From Anaerolineae bacterium (GTDB taxonomy: Bacteria > Chloroflexota > Anaerolineae > Aggregatilineales > Phototrophicaceae): a stretch of 64,000 nt of DNA. Positions 14,015-22,355 of the stretch are shown piece by piece. A model generated the notes under the pieces. The model did no database searches and had not been told where the DNA came from. It was given only the letters and a program-made list of their open reading frames with translations. Numbering within the stretch: position 1 is the first letter of the stretch; the number at the start of each line of letters is the position of its first letter. A program made the translations under genes and the position numbers. The DNA lies in contig JAFLCG010000010.1 in assembly GCA_017303635.1 (NCBI GenBank), positions 1 through 64,000 of the forward strand, in the 5' to 3' direction.

Positions 14015-14620
14015 ATGAATATACCTGACCAGACCGAATCTCTGGATCGTCGTCAACAGCGTACACGCCGTCTCCTCAAAGCGGCACTCATCAGTCTGAT
14101 TCTGGAACGTGGTTATGATGATCTGACGATTCAGGACATCACTGACCGGGCGGATGTACGCCGGGCAACGTTTTATCTGCACTATGCAACCAAGGACGAA
14201 CTGTTGGCACAAGTGCTGGCAGCGATGTTTGATGAATTGGTGGCGCAGATTGGCCCGACCATTACGGCGGGCGACCCGCTGGCGGGCAAGACCCGTATGG
14301 AACCATTCCTCGCCATGTTTGAACATGTTGCGGCCCATCGAGACCTTTACTGTACTTTGTTGAGTAGCGGGGCAGGCACACGTATTTCACAGCAGATTCG
14401 TACGTATCTGGCCGGATTGCTCATGAATACCCTGCGCACCCAAAAGCGTGATCTGGTCACAGTCCCGGTGGAAGCGTTAGCGTTCTACCTGGCGGGCGCC
14501 GAACTAGGCTTGATTAGTTGGTGGCTGGATTCGGATTCCACCCTATCCCCATCTGAAATGGCTCAACTGGCACACCGTTTAGTGCTGGATGGCGCACGCG
14601 GTGTTGTAAAGGGTATCTAG
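14015..14620 (+). CDS. TetR/AcrR-family regulator
   Basis: From ATG 14015 this is a 201-residue regulator. The helix-turn-helix is clear: RTRRLLKAALISLILERGYD, then LTIQDITDRADVRRATFYLH with YATKDELL. The C-terminal ligand-binding domain is of the type with a late amphipathic segment (LAGAELGLISWWL). It is divergent to the SDR gene and flanked by the inverted repeat at 13901-13944, so it probably represses itself and the reductase. Longer starts upstream would overlap the promoter. Confidence 0.85.
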   Translation: MNIPDQTESLDRRQQRTRRLLKAALISLILERGYDDLTIQDITDRADVRRATFYLHYATKDELLAQVLAAMFDELVAQIGPTITAGDPLAGKTRMEPFLAMFEHVAAHRDLYCTLLSSGAGTRISQQIRTYLAGLLMNTLRTQKRDLVTVPVEALAFYLAGAELGLISWWLDSDSTLSPSEMAQLAHRLVLDGARGVVKGI

Positions 14621-14650
14621 CCAATCAGGAGCATCGGTTACTTCACTGGC

Positions 14651-16195
14651 TTACGGTAACAGTGTGGGTAGGATGGTACCGTCATCCTGCGGAACGCTTT
14701 CGACCGCCCATCCTTCAACCCCATCTCCAGTCCGGATGCGCCACCAGGTGAAGTTATCCCCGGCGCGCGGTCCATCAACGACTTCGACCCGCGCACCAGC
14801 ATCCAGTTTGAGGACAATCTCGAAGCCGGTTCCCGGCCCATTACGCACGTTGAGTTTATTGCCGTCGGTTGTATTGATGGTGACAACCGTACCGATAGCA
14901 ATCAATCGCCGTGAAGGCAAGGTAGGCGCTGCCTGAGAGCCGACATCTGCTGGCGAGATCAATAGTGATTGACCGGGCGCTGGGGCTAGTGCAATCGTAC
15001 TTCCCGGTATCAGGACAGGTTCGGCCAACTGTACCCAGGGCGTATAGCTAGCCTGCGAACGAACAACAGTATCAACCGTGCTGACGATGATCGGAGCCGC
15101 TTCTATTGGACTTGTCCAGATGGGAATACCGGCATCCAGACCATCCCGTGTATTGACGTAAACCAGCGTGGTGGCACCGGGGGTGAATTGGGTCGTGGTA
15201 TAGATAAAGCCGTCACCGACGCCCCGTACATCATCTATCTGGGCGGCTGCCGGGATTTGCCCGATCGTCTGTCCATCTCGTCCGATGACCAACCAGGCGT
15301 AGCGCTGCGCCTCATCCACCGAATCGACCAGAATTAACTCGCCGTTTTGGATGAAGCGGGGTCGGCTGAAAGCTTGACCTGCACCAGCGAAGAAGGGGAA
15401 GCGTTCCCCACTTTGGGGCAGGAAGGCTTGTAGACTGTTGGCCGCGTTTTGGATCGCTACTGCGGGTAGGCGATCATCTGCCGCGCTGATGACCACCTCC
15501 CCAGTCAGGCTGAAGGTGTCACCATCCAAGCTGGGGAAGGCTGGGGAAAGCGTCACATTATTGGTAAGCAGGTTCCATAGATAGGAATCGCCGCTGCTCA
15601 GGCTATCCCCGCCATATGGCACCAGCGAGAAAGTAATTTCATCCCCGGCGAAGCGGCGGGGTACAGGAACCACCTGGTTGGTGGGCAGTCCGAGGATACC
15701 GAGCAGTGCATCATCGGAGCGCAGGGTGTGATCGATGGCTCCAGTGCTCAAGTTAAGGACGATCAATCCCCAACCGCCGCCTTCCAGCAGGTAGCCCAGC
15801 GCAAAAGCCGAACCATCCGCGTTAAAGGCCCACTCGCTGCCCGGGAATTCCAGACTATCGCTCACTGTCAGGGGTAGGTTGAAGGGGATGATGACTCGTT
15901 CCCGGTCACTGATGGTAAGCGTGCCTTGAAAGGTGCTGCTGTTGTAGGGCACGTAGGCGAATAAGCTGCCGCCAGGCGCGACCGTCACGCGATTCGGAAA
16001 ACGGTCAAATCCGGGCGGTAGTGGGAGAGTCCATTCTGCCAGTACAGCACCGCTGGAGCCGACTTGAGTCAGGCGGCCCGCTACCGGGTTATAGAGCGTT
16101 GCGACCCAACTGTCTGTGGTCGATTGCGCCCCTACTACACTGAGAGACAAGAATGCGGCTAACAGCAACGCGCTAGCCAGACGAAACATCCACAT
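14651..16195 (-). CDS. Secreted propeller-like protein with C-terminal SH3 domain
   Basis: A 514-residue exported protein. The signal peptide FRLASALLLAAFLSLSVVGA is followed by a long region of alternating beta strands with propeller-like WAFNADGSAFALGYL and SLFAYVPYN segments, similar in design to the protein at 8414-9655. The C-terminal 80 residues are a bacterial SH3 domain (KLNVRNGPGTGFEIVLKL, WWRIRTGDGVEGWAVE), which usually binds cell-wall peptides. I chose ATG 16195 because CAGGGAG is correctly spaced before it. It is probably an envelope protein of unknown role. Confidence 0.7.
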   Translation of the reverse strand: MWMFRLASALLLAAFLSLSVVGAQSTTDSWVATLYNPVAGRLTQVGSSGAVLAEWTLPLPPGFDRFPNRVTVAPGGSLFAYVPYNSSTFQGTLTISDRERVIIPFNLPLTVSDSLEFPGSEWAFNADGSAFALGYLLEGGGWGLIVLNLSTGAIDHTLRSDDALLGILGLPTNQVVPVPRRFAGDEITFSLVPYGGDSLSSGDSYLWNLLTNNVTLSPAFPSLDGDTFSLTGEVVISAADDRLPAVAIQNAANSLQAFLPQSGERFPFFAGAGQAFSRPRFIQNGELILVDSVDEAQRYAWLVIGRDGQTIGQIPAAAQIDDVRGVGDGFIYTTTQFTPGATTLVYVNTRDGLDAGIPIWTSPIEAAPIIVSTVDTVVRSQASYTPWVQLAEPVLIPGSTIALAPAPGQSLLISPADVGSQAAPTLPSRRLIAIGTVVTINTTDGNKLNVRNGPGTGFEIVLKLDAGARVEVVDGPRAGDNFTWWRIRTGDGVEGWAVESVPQDDGTILPTLLP

Positions 16196-16279
16196 TACAG
16201 CTACTCCCTGACATACAGCCATCAAGTGTAGATTATAACGCGGTATAAAGGGGAAGATATGGAGCGGCGGAGCAGTTAA

Positions 16280-16618
16280 TCAGGCGTGGGCAACATCCAG
16301 ATGTTCGAGGCTGCTGAATAGAATATCGCGTAGATGAGCATCGGCCAGCGCATAGTAGACATGGCGCCCGTGCTTCTTGAACGTAACTAACCCTTGTTCG
16401 CGCAGGTACTTTAGTTGGTGGGATACCGCCGGCTGATCCATGCCCAGCGCCAGCGTCAGATCGGTGACGCACCATTCACCATCTGCCAATGCTTTCAGCA
16501 TCCGTACCCGTGTAGGGTCAGCCAGTGCCTGAAAGAAACGGGCCACGATGCGGGCGTTATCCACCGGCATAATCGCTTCTGGCGACTCGGTTGGGGTGAT
16601 AAAGTAGCTGGTGGTCAT
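16280..16618 (-). CDS. ArsR/SmtB-family regulator
   Basis: A 112-residue winged-helix regulator. Key segments are FFQALADPTRVRMLKALA, the recognition helix DQPAVSHQLKYLREQGLV and the wing FKKHGRHVYYAL. The last helix DAHLRDILFSSLEHLDVAHA carries Asp and His residues spaced as in the alpha-5 zinc site of SmtB/CzrA proteins, so zinc or another divalent metal is the likely signal. The usual CxC site of arsenic sensors is absent. AAGGA stands before the ATG. No metal transporter adjoins it. Confidence 0.85.
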   Translation of the reverse strand: MTTSYFITPTESPEAIMPVDNARIVARFFQALADPTRVRMLKALADGEWCVTDLTLALGMDQPAVSHQLKYLREQGLVTFKKHGRHVYYALADAHLRDILFSSLEHLDVAHA

Positions 16619-16701
16619 GGATGAGTCCTTGATGAATGCTCTTTACACACAGTAACAAAAAGGCGCGTAGAGTGTCAATAGGGCAAGGGTTGAGCTTGCG
16701 C

Positions 16702-16707
16702 TAGAAT
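16702..16707 (+). promoter_or_regulatory. -10-like TAGAAT just before the gene at 16715
   Basis: TAGAAT ends seven bases before ATG 16715 and no Shine-Dalgarno sequence is present. If this is the -10, transcription starts at or next to the start codon and the mRNA is leaderless. No good -35 was seen at the right distance. Confidence 0.35.
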
Positions 16708-16714
16708 AACCCTT

Positions 16715-18766
16715 ATGTATACACAGCGCCTCCGTCACTTATTGCTAAGCCTGGTCCCGCTACTGCTAGCCACTGGCCTGTATAGTTACAGCCTGCGACT
16801 GCCGTTATTCCTTGACGATGGCTTGCTCTATTTAATGATTCGGGACTATGGGCCGGAGGGTGTGGCTCCGTTCCGCTTCTGGGGTGGCTCTGCCACTTAT
16901 CACTATTATCGTCCGTTGGGCTTCACGGTTCTCGAACTGGACTATGGCGCAGATGGACAGCTATCAGCCCTTAACCTGCATACGTTCAATTTATTGACGT
17001 TTATTTTTGCGACTGCTGCCGTGAGTGCGCTGGCCCGGCGTTTGGGTCAGTCCAACTGGGCGGGGTTCATTGCCGGGTGTGCTTTTGCTCTTTATCCGTT
17101 CAGCTTCCGGGCAGTAACGTGGGTTGCGGCTTTGTTCCATGTGATGGTCGCTGCATCGATGGCGGCGGCACTGGTCTGCGCTCTGCGCTGGATTGGATCA
17201 CAACGCAACACAGGGACGCCATCAATGGCGTCCGGCATATCTCATTACTTCAACCTACTCCTGGCCTGGGCCTTCACCTTTGTCGCGTTGTTCAGCGCCG
17301 AGAGTGCGGTGCTGCTGGTGCCGTTGCTGCTGTTCATGCTGATCGTGATGTATGGTTGGTCGGTTTTCCGACAGCGGCGAACCTGGCTGCTCCTGCAACC
17401 GATGATCGCGTTGACAGGCTGTTTCAGCTATCTTTTTCTGACACTGCCGCGACCGGCCGCTGGCCCGCTGACTCTCCGTTTGGAGACTCTACCTGCATCC
17501 TTAGCGGTCATCGGGCAGGGTTTGGTTTACCCGGTGGTGACCCTTGTTCGACGACTGACTCTTGAAGATGCACGTACCTTACCCTTGCTCGCCTTGATAG
17601 CGGGCGGAATAACCTTGGGACTGTGGTTGGCTGGGCAGCGCTGGAAAGCGGCGCTCGTTGGATTAGTCTGGTTTGCTCTGGCGGCATTACCTCCAGCACT
17701 GTTGCTGCCAACCGATTATGTTCGTGGTTCAGTTCATGTCATGCATCTGAGCGCCGTCGGCGCGGCGCTCTTTTGGGGTATTGCCTTTGGCTTTCTACAG
17801 AAAATTCAAAGAGATCGAAGTAGTGGAATGCCATTTGTGGCGTCCGCAAATGGTACAAACCGGCAAAGCACAATCTTTGCATCCATTGCCCCGCTGCGGT
17901 TACTTCTTGCTGCGCTTTTGCTGATAGGTGGGCTATTCGTCAGCCTGACCTACCTAAATGCTCGACGTGGTGAAGCCCTCCGTCAGAGTGATTATTTGTG
18001 GGGTTTGATGGCGCTGGTGGACGCTGATCCCACTGGGACCGCCGTCATCAATGCTCCAGCATTTCTGGCGGCAAACGCCCCTGATCGATTGATGTTGACG
18101 ACTTCTGAAGCGACCATGTTTGCCGAGGGTAGTTATACCAACCACGCTGACCAATTCCGAGCAATGTGGGGACGTGATGTGCCTGGTATTGCCGGGTTTT
18201 TGTATCCGCCGGGGATTTTGCCTCCGCCATCCTATGTTTTTGCCCCTTATTGGACCGAGACTCCGGCTGATTTATCCAGTCGGCTGCGTGACTTCCGCCA
18301 GATCATCGCCACGTACTTCGAGGGCGATCACTTTTATCCCGCCTACGTTGGTGGTGCTGGTTTGCCCGGTAGCGAGCTACCTTTGGCGACATTCCCGACA
18401 ATCGGTATTGCGATCACCGAATTGCAGGTTTCGGTTTCAGGAACTTCCCTTACGGTGAATTCACGCTGGCAAACAGAAGCGCCGGTGGCTGCGATCCCGC
18501 TGTTTCAAGTCTGGTGTGATGACCAGTTAATCGCTGAATCGCGCCATGCCATCTGGGGTGGTGCACTGCCCTTCACCGCCTGGCGATCCGGTGAAATCCA
18601 GTCCGACTCGCGGCCTATCCATCCACCTACTGCCTTTACGTCTGGTTGCCTACGCCTGTCGGTGAGCCTGTTGGTGGATGGGCAGGCGATTGCTACGCTG
18701 GATGCGTCTGGGATGCCCTTGCCAGAAAATCGACTATGGGCGAGCCTTGAGATGGACAATCCTTAA
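16715..18766 (+). CDS. Polytopic GT-C-like membrane protein
   Basis: A 683-residue protein with about ten membrane helices in the first 440 residues, then a soluble C-terminal domain. The first loop carries FLDDGLLY, an acidic pair in the position where GT-C glycosyltransferases hold their catalytic Asp. The following YHYYRPLGF segment and the helix pattern also fit the PMT/ArnT-like class. I infer a lipid-linked sugar transferase, but no specific family can be named. It stands alone, downstream of the ArsR gene and divergent from it. Confidence 0.5.
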   Translation: MYTQRLRHLLLSLVPLLLATGLYSYSLRLPLFLDDGLLYLMIRDYGPEGVAPFRFWGGSATYHYYRPLGFTVLELDYGADGQLSALNLHTFNLLTFIFATAAVSALARRLGQSNWAGFIAGCAFALYPFSFRAVTWVAALFHVMVAASMAAALVCALRWIGSQRNTGTPSMASGISHYFNLLLAWAFTFVALFSAESAVLLVPLLLFMLIVMYGWSVFRQRRTWLLLQPMIALTGCFSYLFLTLPRPAAGPLTLRLETLPASLAVIGQGLVYPVVTLVRRLTLEDARTLPLLALIAGGITLGLWLAGQRWKAALVGLVWFALAALPPALLLPTDYVRGSVHVMHLSAVGAALFWGIAFGFLQKIQRDRSSGMPFVASANGTNRQSTIFASIAPLRLLLAALLLIGGLFVSLTYLNARRGEALRQSDYLWGLMALVDADPTGTAVINAPAFLAANAPDRLMLTTSEATMFAEGSYTNHADQFRAMWGRDVPGIAGFLYPPGILPPPSYVFAPYWTETPADLSSRLRDFRQIIATYFEGDHFYPAYVGGAGLPGSELPLATFPTIGIAITELQVSVSGTSLTVNSRWQTEAPVAAIPLFQVWCDDQLIAESRHAIWGGALPFTAWRSGEIQSDSRPIHPPTAFTSGCLRLSVSLLVDGQAIATLDASGMPLPENRLWASLEMDNP

Positions 18767-18922
18767 GATGACCGAGCTTGTGGTTTCCACATGAAACTGT
18801 GCTACAATCCAATGCAGCGACGGTTATCCGGCGGCAGTCTTGCTCGTTTCGTTGAGTCCCCACCGAGCAACCCGGATGGCGTTCAATGTGCAGCATTATC
18901 GTGGCAAGGGGAGTAAGTTCGC

Positions 18923-19291
18923 GTGCCGTCACGTACTGACCAACTATTGGAGCGCCTGCGCGATTTGCAGGCCAGCTCCGGCGATGTTGAAGCCGCCGCC
19001 ATTGTGAGCGTCGATGGGTTGAGCATGGCCTCCTCCCTGCCTTCCCACATTGAAGAAGATCGTGTAAGCGCCATGTCTGCCGCGATGGTTTCACTGGGTG
19101 AGCGTATCTCCCATGAACTGGGCCGGGGAATGCTGGAACAGGTCATGGTGAAGGGTGTGAGTGGTTATGTCATTCTCACCTCGGTTGGTGAAGAAGCGGT
19201 GCTGACCGTCTTAGCCCGCAAAGAAGCCAAACTGGGCTTGATCTTCCTCGATGTCAACCGCGCAGTTGAGGCTCTGGAAAAGCTGCTCTAG
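18923..19291 (+). CDS. Roadblock/LC7-domain protein
   Basis: A 122-residue protein starting at GTG 18923 behind AAGGGGAG. The whole chain is one Roadblock/LC7 domain: VEAAAIVSVDGLSMASSLP, a central amphipathic helix RVSAMSAAMVSLGERISHEL and the VILTSVGEEAVLTVLA strand pair. Bacterial members bind small Ras-like GTPases (MglA-like) as activators or partners. It starts an operon with a V4R protein and a response regulator, spaced 21 and 14 bp. No GTPase gene is in the window, so its partner is encoded elsewhere or it acts alone. Confidence 0.85.
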   Translation: MPSRTDQLLERLRDLQASSGDVEAAAIVSVDGLSMASSLPSHIEEDRVSAMSAAMVSLGERISHELGRGMLEQVMVKGVSGYVILTSVGEEAVLTVLARKEAKLGLIFLDVNRAVEALEKLL

Positions 19292-19312
19292 CCAGCGTGA
19301 AAGCGAAGTCTC

Positions 19313-19939
19313 GTGCCAGAGGGTGCAACGTATTTTTACCCCAATCGGCTGGCGCGCTACCTGTTGACCGCTACGGCTGATGTCATGGGGCGGACGGGTC
19401 TGAATCTGCTTCTGGACTCCGTCAATCTTGATCACTATGCAATTGATCTCCCGGCTGACGATCTCAAACGGGAGTTTTCGTTTGAATCGATGGCGGCCTT
19501 CCACATCGCGCTGGAAGATAGCTATGGTACGCGTGGTGGTCGCGGGATGGCGCTGCGAATCGGGCGAGCAGCCTTTTCACTGGGCTTCAAACATTTCGGC
19601 GTTCTGGCAGGGATGAGCCATCCCGCTTTCCGGGCTTTACCATTGGGTGAGCGCACGCGGTTAGGGTTGGATGGCCTGGCCCATATTTTCAATCACTTTA
19701 GCGATCAAGCCACTCAGATCGAAGACGCTGGCGAGAGTTTCCGTGTGATCGTCAAACCAAGCCCGATGGCCTGGGGACGGACTTCTGATAAACCGGTTTG
19801 CCACTCATTGGCAGGCATCATTCAGGAATGTATGCGCTGGTCATCGAATGGGCGCGAGTTTGCGGTTGTGGAAGTGGCCTGCCAGGCTTGTGGTGCCGAT
19901 GCCTGCGTCTTCAGTGTCAATAAAGCTCCATTGGCGTAA
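19313..19939 (+). CDS. V4R-domain protein
   Basis: This 208-residue protein has a C-terminal V4R (4-vinyl reductase) domain at about residues 140-200, with the conserved cysteines in VACQACGADACVFSV. The V4R fold binds small hydrophobic ligands or takes part in bacteriochlorophyll and aromatic metabolism. Here it stands between a Roadblock and a receiver protein, which suggests a sensor input rather than an enzyme. The start is GTG. The N-terminal 120 residues contain a conserved-looking helix-rich region related to other Chloroflexota V4R proteins as far as I can judge. Confidence 0.75.
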   Translation: MPEGATYFYPNRLARYLLTATADVMGRTGLNLLLDSVNLDHYAIDLPADDLKREFSFESMAAFHIALEDSYGTRGGRGMALRIGRAAFSLGFKHFGVLAGMSHPAFRALPLGERTRLGLDGLAHIFNHFSDQATQIEDAGESFRVIVKPSPMAWGRTSDKPVCHSLAGIIQECMRWSSNGREFAVVEVACQACGADACVFSVNKAPLA

Positions 19940-19953
19940 GGATGAGGTGAAGT

Positions 19954-20829
19954 ATGACCGAAGCGACCGCCAATCCCCTGATTATGATTGTTGAAGATGA
20001 CCTCGACCTGGCTGAGATGCTCAGTGCTTACCTTCGCGTCCAGAATTATGACATCGTCACGGCTGCCTGGGGTCGGGAAGCCGTCCAGATGAGCGAAAAC
20101 GAGCACCTGAGCCTCATCCTGCTGGACATTCGCCTGCCGGATATTGATGGTTACGAAGTCTGCCGCCAGATTCGTACCAATCGCCGGACGCAAGATGTGC
20201 CGATCATCTTCTTGACCGAGAAGCGGGACCGTGTCGATAAACTGCAAGGGTTGGAGTTGGGTGTAGTCGATTACATCACCAAACCCTTCGATATTCAGGA
20301 AGTCCGGCTGCGAGTCCGCAACGCGCTCAACCGCATCGCCCGCTTGGGCATGAGCAACCCGGTCACGGACTTGCCGGAAATGCAAGTCACCGAAGACCGT
20401 TTGAATAGCTTGGTGCTTTCGGACGAGGATTGGGCAGTTGTGCTGGTGTCGCTGGAGCGGATGGCGAGCTTCCGGGAACATTATGGCTTTGTTGCAGCGG
20501 ATGATGTGATGCGGGCCGTCACACTCATGGTGCGGAATGCCGTCAAGGAAAACTCCAGCGAAGAGGCATTCATTGGTCATGCCGGGCCGGAAGACTTCCT
20601 GATTATCACCACGCCTTCGCGCGCCAGTTTTATCCGGGATCGCTCGGCCAACCGGATTCGGCAATCCAGTGAGTATTTTCTGCCTGTCAAGGACCGGGAA
20701 CGCTTGCGCGCAGGTCAAACTGTAGAGCTGATCGGGGTACGGGCTAGTGTCATCACCAAAGCCGATGGCCCTTTCGTTGATGGGGTAGATATTCGACAGC
20801 GTCTGGTAGCGGGCGCTATTTCGGTATGA
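19954..20829 (+). CDS. Response regulator with degenerate GGDEF-like output
   Basis: A 291-residue protein. The receiver domain occupies residues 9-125: acidic pair EDD, phospho-acceptor Asp in LLDIRLPDIDG, Thr in FLTEK and Lys in TKPFD. The rest resembles a GGDEF domain in outline (NPVTDLPE for the usual DPLTGLPN, and HAGPEDFLII where the GG[DE]EF loop should be). The active-site loop reads GPEDF, so diguanylate cyclase activity is unlikely and the domain may bind a nucleotide or a partner. It is the last gene of the Roadblock-V4R operon. Confidence 0.85.
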   Translation: MTEATANPLIMIVEDDLDLAEMLSAYLRVQNYDIVTAAWGREAVQMSENEHLSLILLDIRLPDIDGYEVCRQIRTNRRTQDVPIIFLTEKRDRVDKLQGLELGVVDYITKPFDIQEVRLRVRNALNRIARLGMSNPVTDLPEMQVTEDRLNSLVLSDEDWAVVLVSLERMASFREHYGFVAADDVMRAVTLMVRNAVKENSSEEAFIGHAGPEDFLIITTPSRASFIRDRSANRIRQSSEYFLPVKDRERLRAGQTVELIGVRASVITKADGPFVDGVDIRQRLVAGAISV

Positions 20830-20835
20830 TGTGAA

Positions 20836-20859
20836 ATGGACGCGCCGAAGCGCGTCCAT
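20836..20859. terminator. Bidirectional hairpin between convergent genes
   Basis: ATGGACGCGC and GCGCGTCCAT form a perfect 10-bp stem with a CGAA loop, between the response regulator (plus) and the VOC gene (minus). There is no U-tract. The arms resemble the GGACGCG-type repeats at 37065 and 60533. Confidence 0.55.
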
Positions 20860-20866
20860 CCTTCTG

Positions 20867-21727
20867 CTAGAGCTGGTTAATCCGCAGGCGATTGCCATCC
20901 ATATCTGCCACTATAAACCCACCAGATATGGCTTCAACCGGGTGACCGTGAGTCGTCAGCCGGGTCTGAAGTGCTTCGACGCTGGTTTGATCTGGTAATA
21001 CCAACGAATATTCGAGCAAGCCCAGTGTATTTGTTGGTGGTTTCGCTGAGCCCGCCCAGATATTCAGTCCCAGGTGATGATGATAACCCCCGGCGGAGAC
21101 GAATAAAGCTCCATGGGCGCGCCAGTCCGCCACTAAATCCATCCCCAGTAGATCAACGTAGAAAGCATGGGCGCGTTCCAGCGACGAGACATGCAGATGC
21201 ACATGCCCAACATCGGTCTTGGAATCAATTCCCTGCCAGGGACTGCTGTCTTGTTCTGCTTGATTGAGCAGGTCATCTATATCCAGCGGTTCCGTGACCA
21301 TGGCGATCTGATCGCCACGCCGCGGCCATTGGTCACGTGGACGGTCGGTGTAGAGTTCGAGGCCGTTGCCATCCGGGTCACTCAGGTAGAGCGCTTCACT
21401 AACCGCATGGTCGGAAAAGCCACCGAAGGGATAGCGTTCCTGGATGAGCCTGGCAAATACACGGGCAAGCGCCACCCGACTGGGTAAGCGAATTGCGACA
21501 TGGTACAAACCGATGGCCCGGCCTGGTTTGGGGGTTGCGCCTGGCTTTTCGGTCAAAATGATGTGGGACTGGTCGTTGGCGGATAAGGTCACCGTGGCGT
21601 TGTCGTGGCGGATCGGGTGTAAACCCAACTGCCTTTCGTAGAAATCCAGCGCCTGGTCCAGGCTGGCAACGCTCAGGTGTGCATAGCCGATGTGCGTTTC
21701 GGCAGGTAGCCGGTAAGGTGTAGTCAT
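20867..21727 (-). CDS. VOC-family ring-cleavage dioxygenase-like protein
   Basis: A 286-residue protein with two tandem vicinal-oxygen-chelate modules (residues about 10-130 and 160-280). Metal-ligand candidates are HLSV/GYAH near residue 16, H in VGHVHLHVSS near 170 and a Glu in GNGLELY near 135; the pattern matches CatE-type catechol 2,3-dioxygenases. The substrate is not known. It lies 12 bp downstream of rfaE2 on the same strand, so they are probably one transcript although their functions are unrelated. Confidence 0.8.
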   Translation of the reverse strand: MTTPYRLPAETHIGYAHLSVASLDQALDFYERQLGLHPIRHDNATVTLSANDQSHIILTEKPGATPKPGRAIGLYHVAIRLPSRVALARVFARLIQERYPFGGFSDHAVSEALYLSDPDGNGLELYTDRPRDQWPRRGDQIAMVTEPLDIDDLLNQAEQDSSPWQGIDSKTDVGHVHLHVSSLERAHAFYVDLLGMDLVADWRAHGALFVSAGGYHHHLGLNIWAGSAKPPTNTLGLLEYSLVLPDQTSVEALQTRLTTHGHPVEAISGGFIVADMDGNRLRINQL

Positions 21728-21739
21728 AGAGGACTGCTT

Positions 21740-22225
21740 TCAGGGTAGTGCTCGGATCTTCCGAATGAGTTCGGTGGTACTGTGACCCGGCAGATAGTCA
21801 ATGAGAACCACACGCCCCCCATAGGCTTCGACACTCGCTCGCTCGGGCAAGTGTTTGTGCGTGTAGTCTCCCCCTTTGACGTAGATTTCTGGCTGAAGCT
21901 TACGAATGAGCTCCTCGGCAGTTGGATCATCAAAGATGACGACTGCATCGACTGGACGCAAAGCAGCCAACAAGCGGGCACGCTCAAACGCTGGAACAAT
22001 GGGGCGACCTGTTCCTTTGAGTTGCTCAGTGCTGCCATCTCCGTTGACACCCAGAATCAAGGCGTCGCCGAGTGCCCGCGCTTTTTCCAGATAATCCAGA
22101 TGCCCGACGTGCAGCAGATCAAAATGACCATTGGTAAAGACCAGAGTCTTTCCTGTTGCACGGAGCTGATCCCGGAATTGGAGCGTGTGTTCCCATCGAT
22201 TGTTTAAGTTAGAGACGTGGTTCAT
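21740..22225 (-). CDS. rfaE2: D-glycero-beta-D-manno-heptose 1-phosphate adenylyltransferase
   Basis: A stand-alone 161-residue nucleotidyltransferase that makes ADP-heptose from heptose 1-phosphate and ATP. The signature FTNGHFDLLHVGHLDYLEKA contains the HxGH motif, LGVNGDGST and VKGGDYTHKHLPE are also typical, and the length fits the RfaE2 (HldE C-domain) class. No kinase domain is fused. ADP-heptose is used in surface glycans; GT-C-like and mannose synthase genes follow nearby. AAGGAAT precedes the ATG. Confidence 0.88.
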   Translation of the reverse strand: MNHVSNLNNRWEHTLQFRDQLRATGKTLVFTNGHFDLLHVGHLDYLEKARALGDALILGVNGDGSTEQLKGTGRPIVPAFERARLLAALRPVDAVVIFDDPTAEELIRKLQPEIYVKGGDYTHKHLPERASVEAYGGRVVLIDYLPGHSTTELIRKIRALP

Positions 22226-22355
22226 TTTGTATTCCTTGATTGCTCCGTTAGGCCATCATCCCGCATCCCGAATAACCTTGCTTGACCGTTTTAGGTACGG
22301 GTAAGTACACATCATATTCACTCTTTTAGGGAATACTCAACTGCCACAGGGATAA

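Noticed and set aside
19822..20898. A 358-codon minus-strand frame opposite the response regulator
   Set aside because: The receiver motifs are unambiguous on the plus strand.
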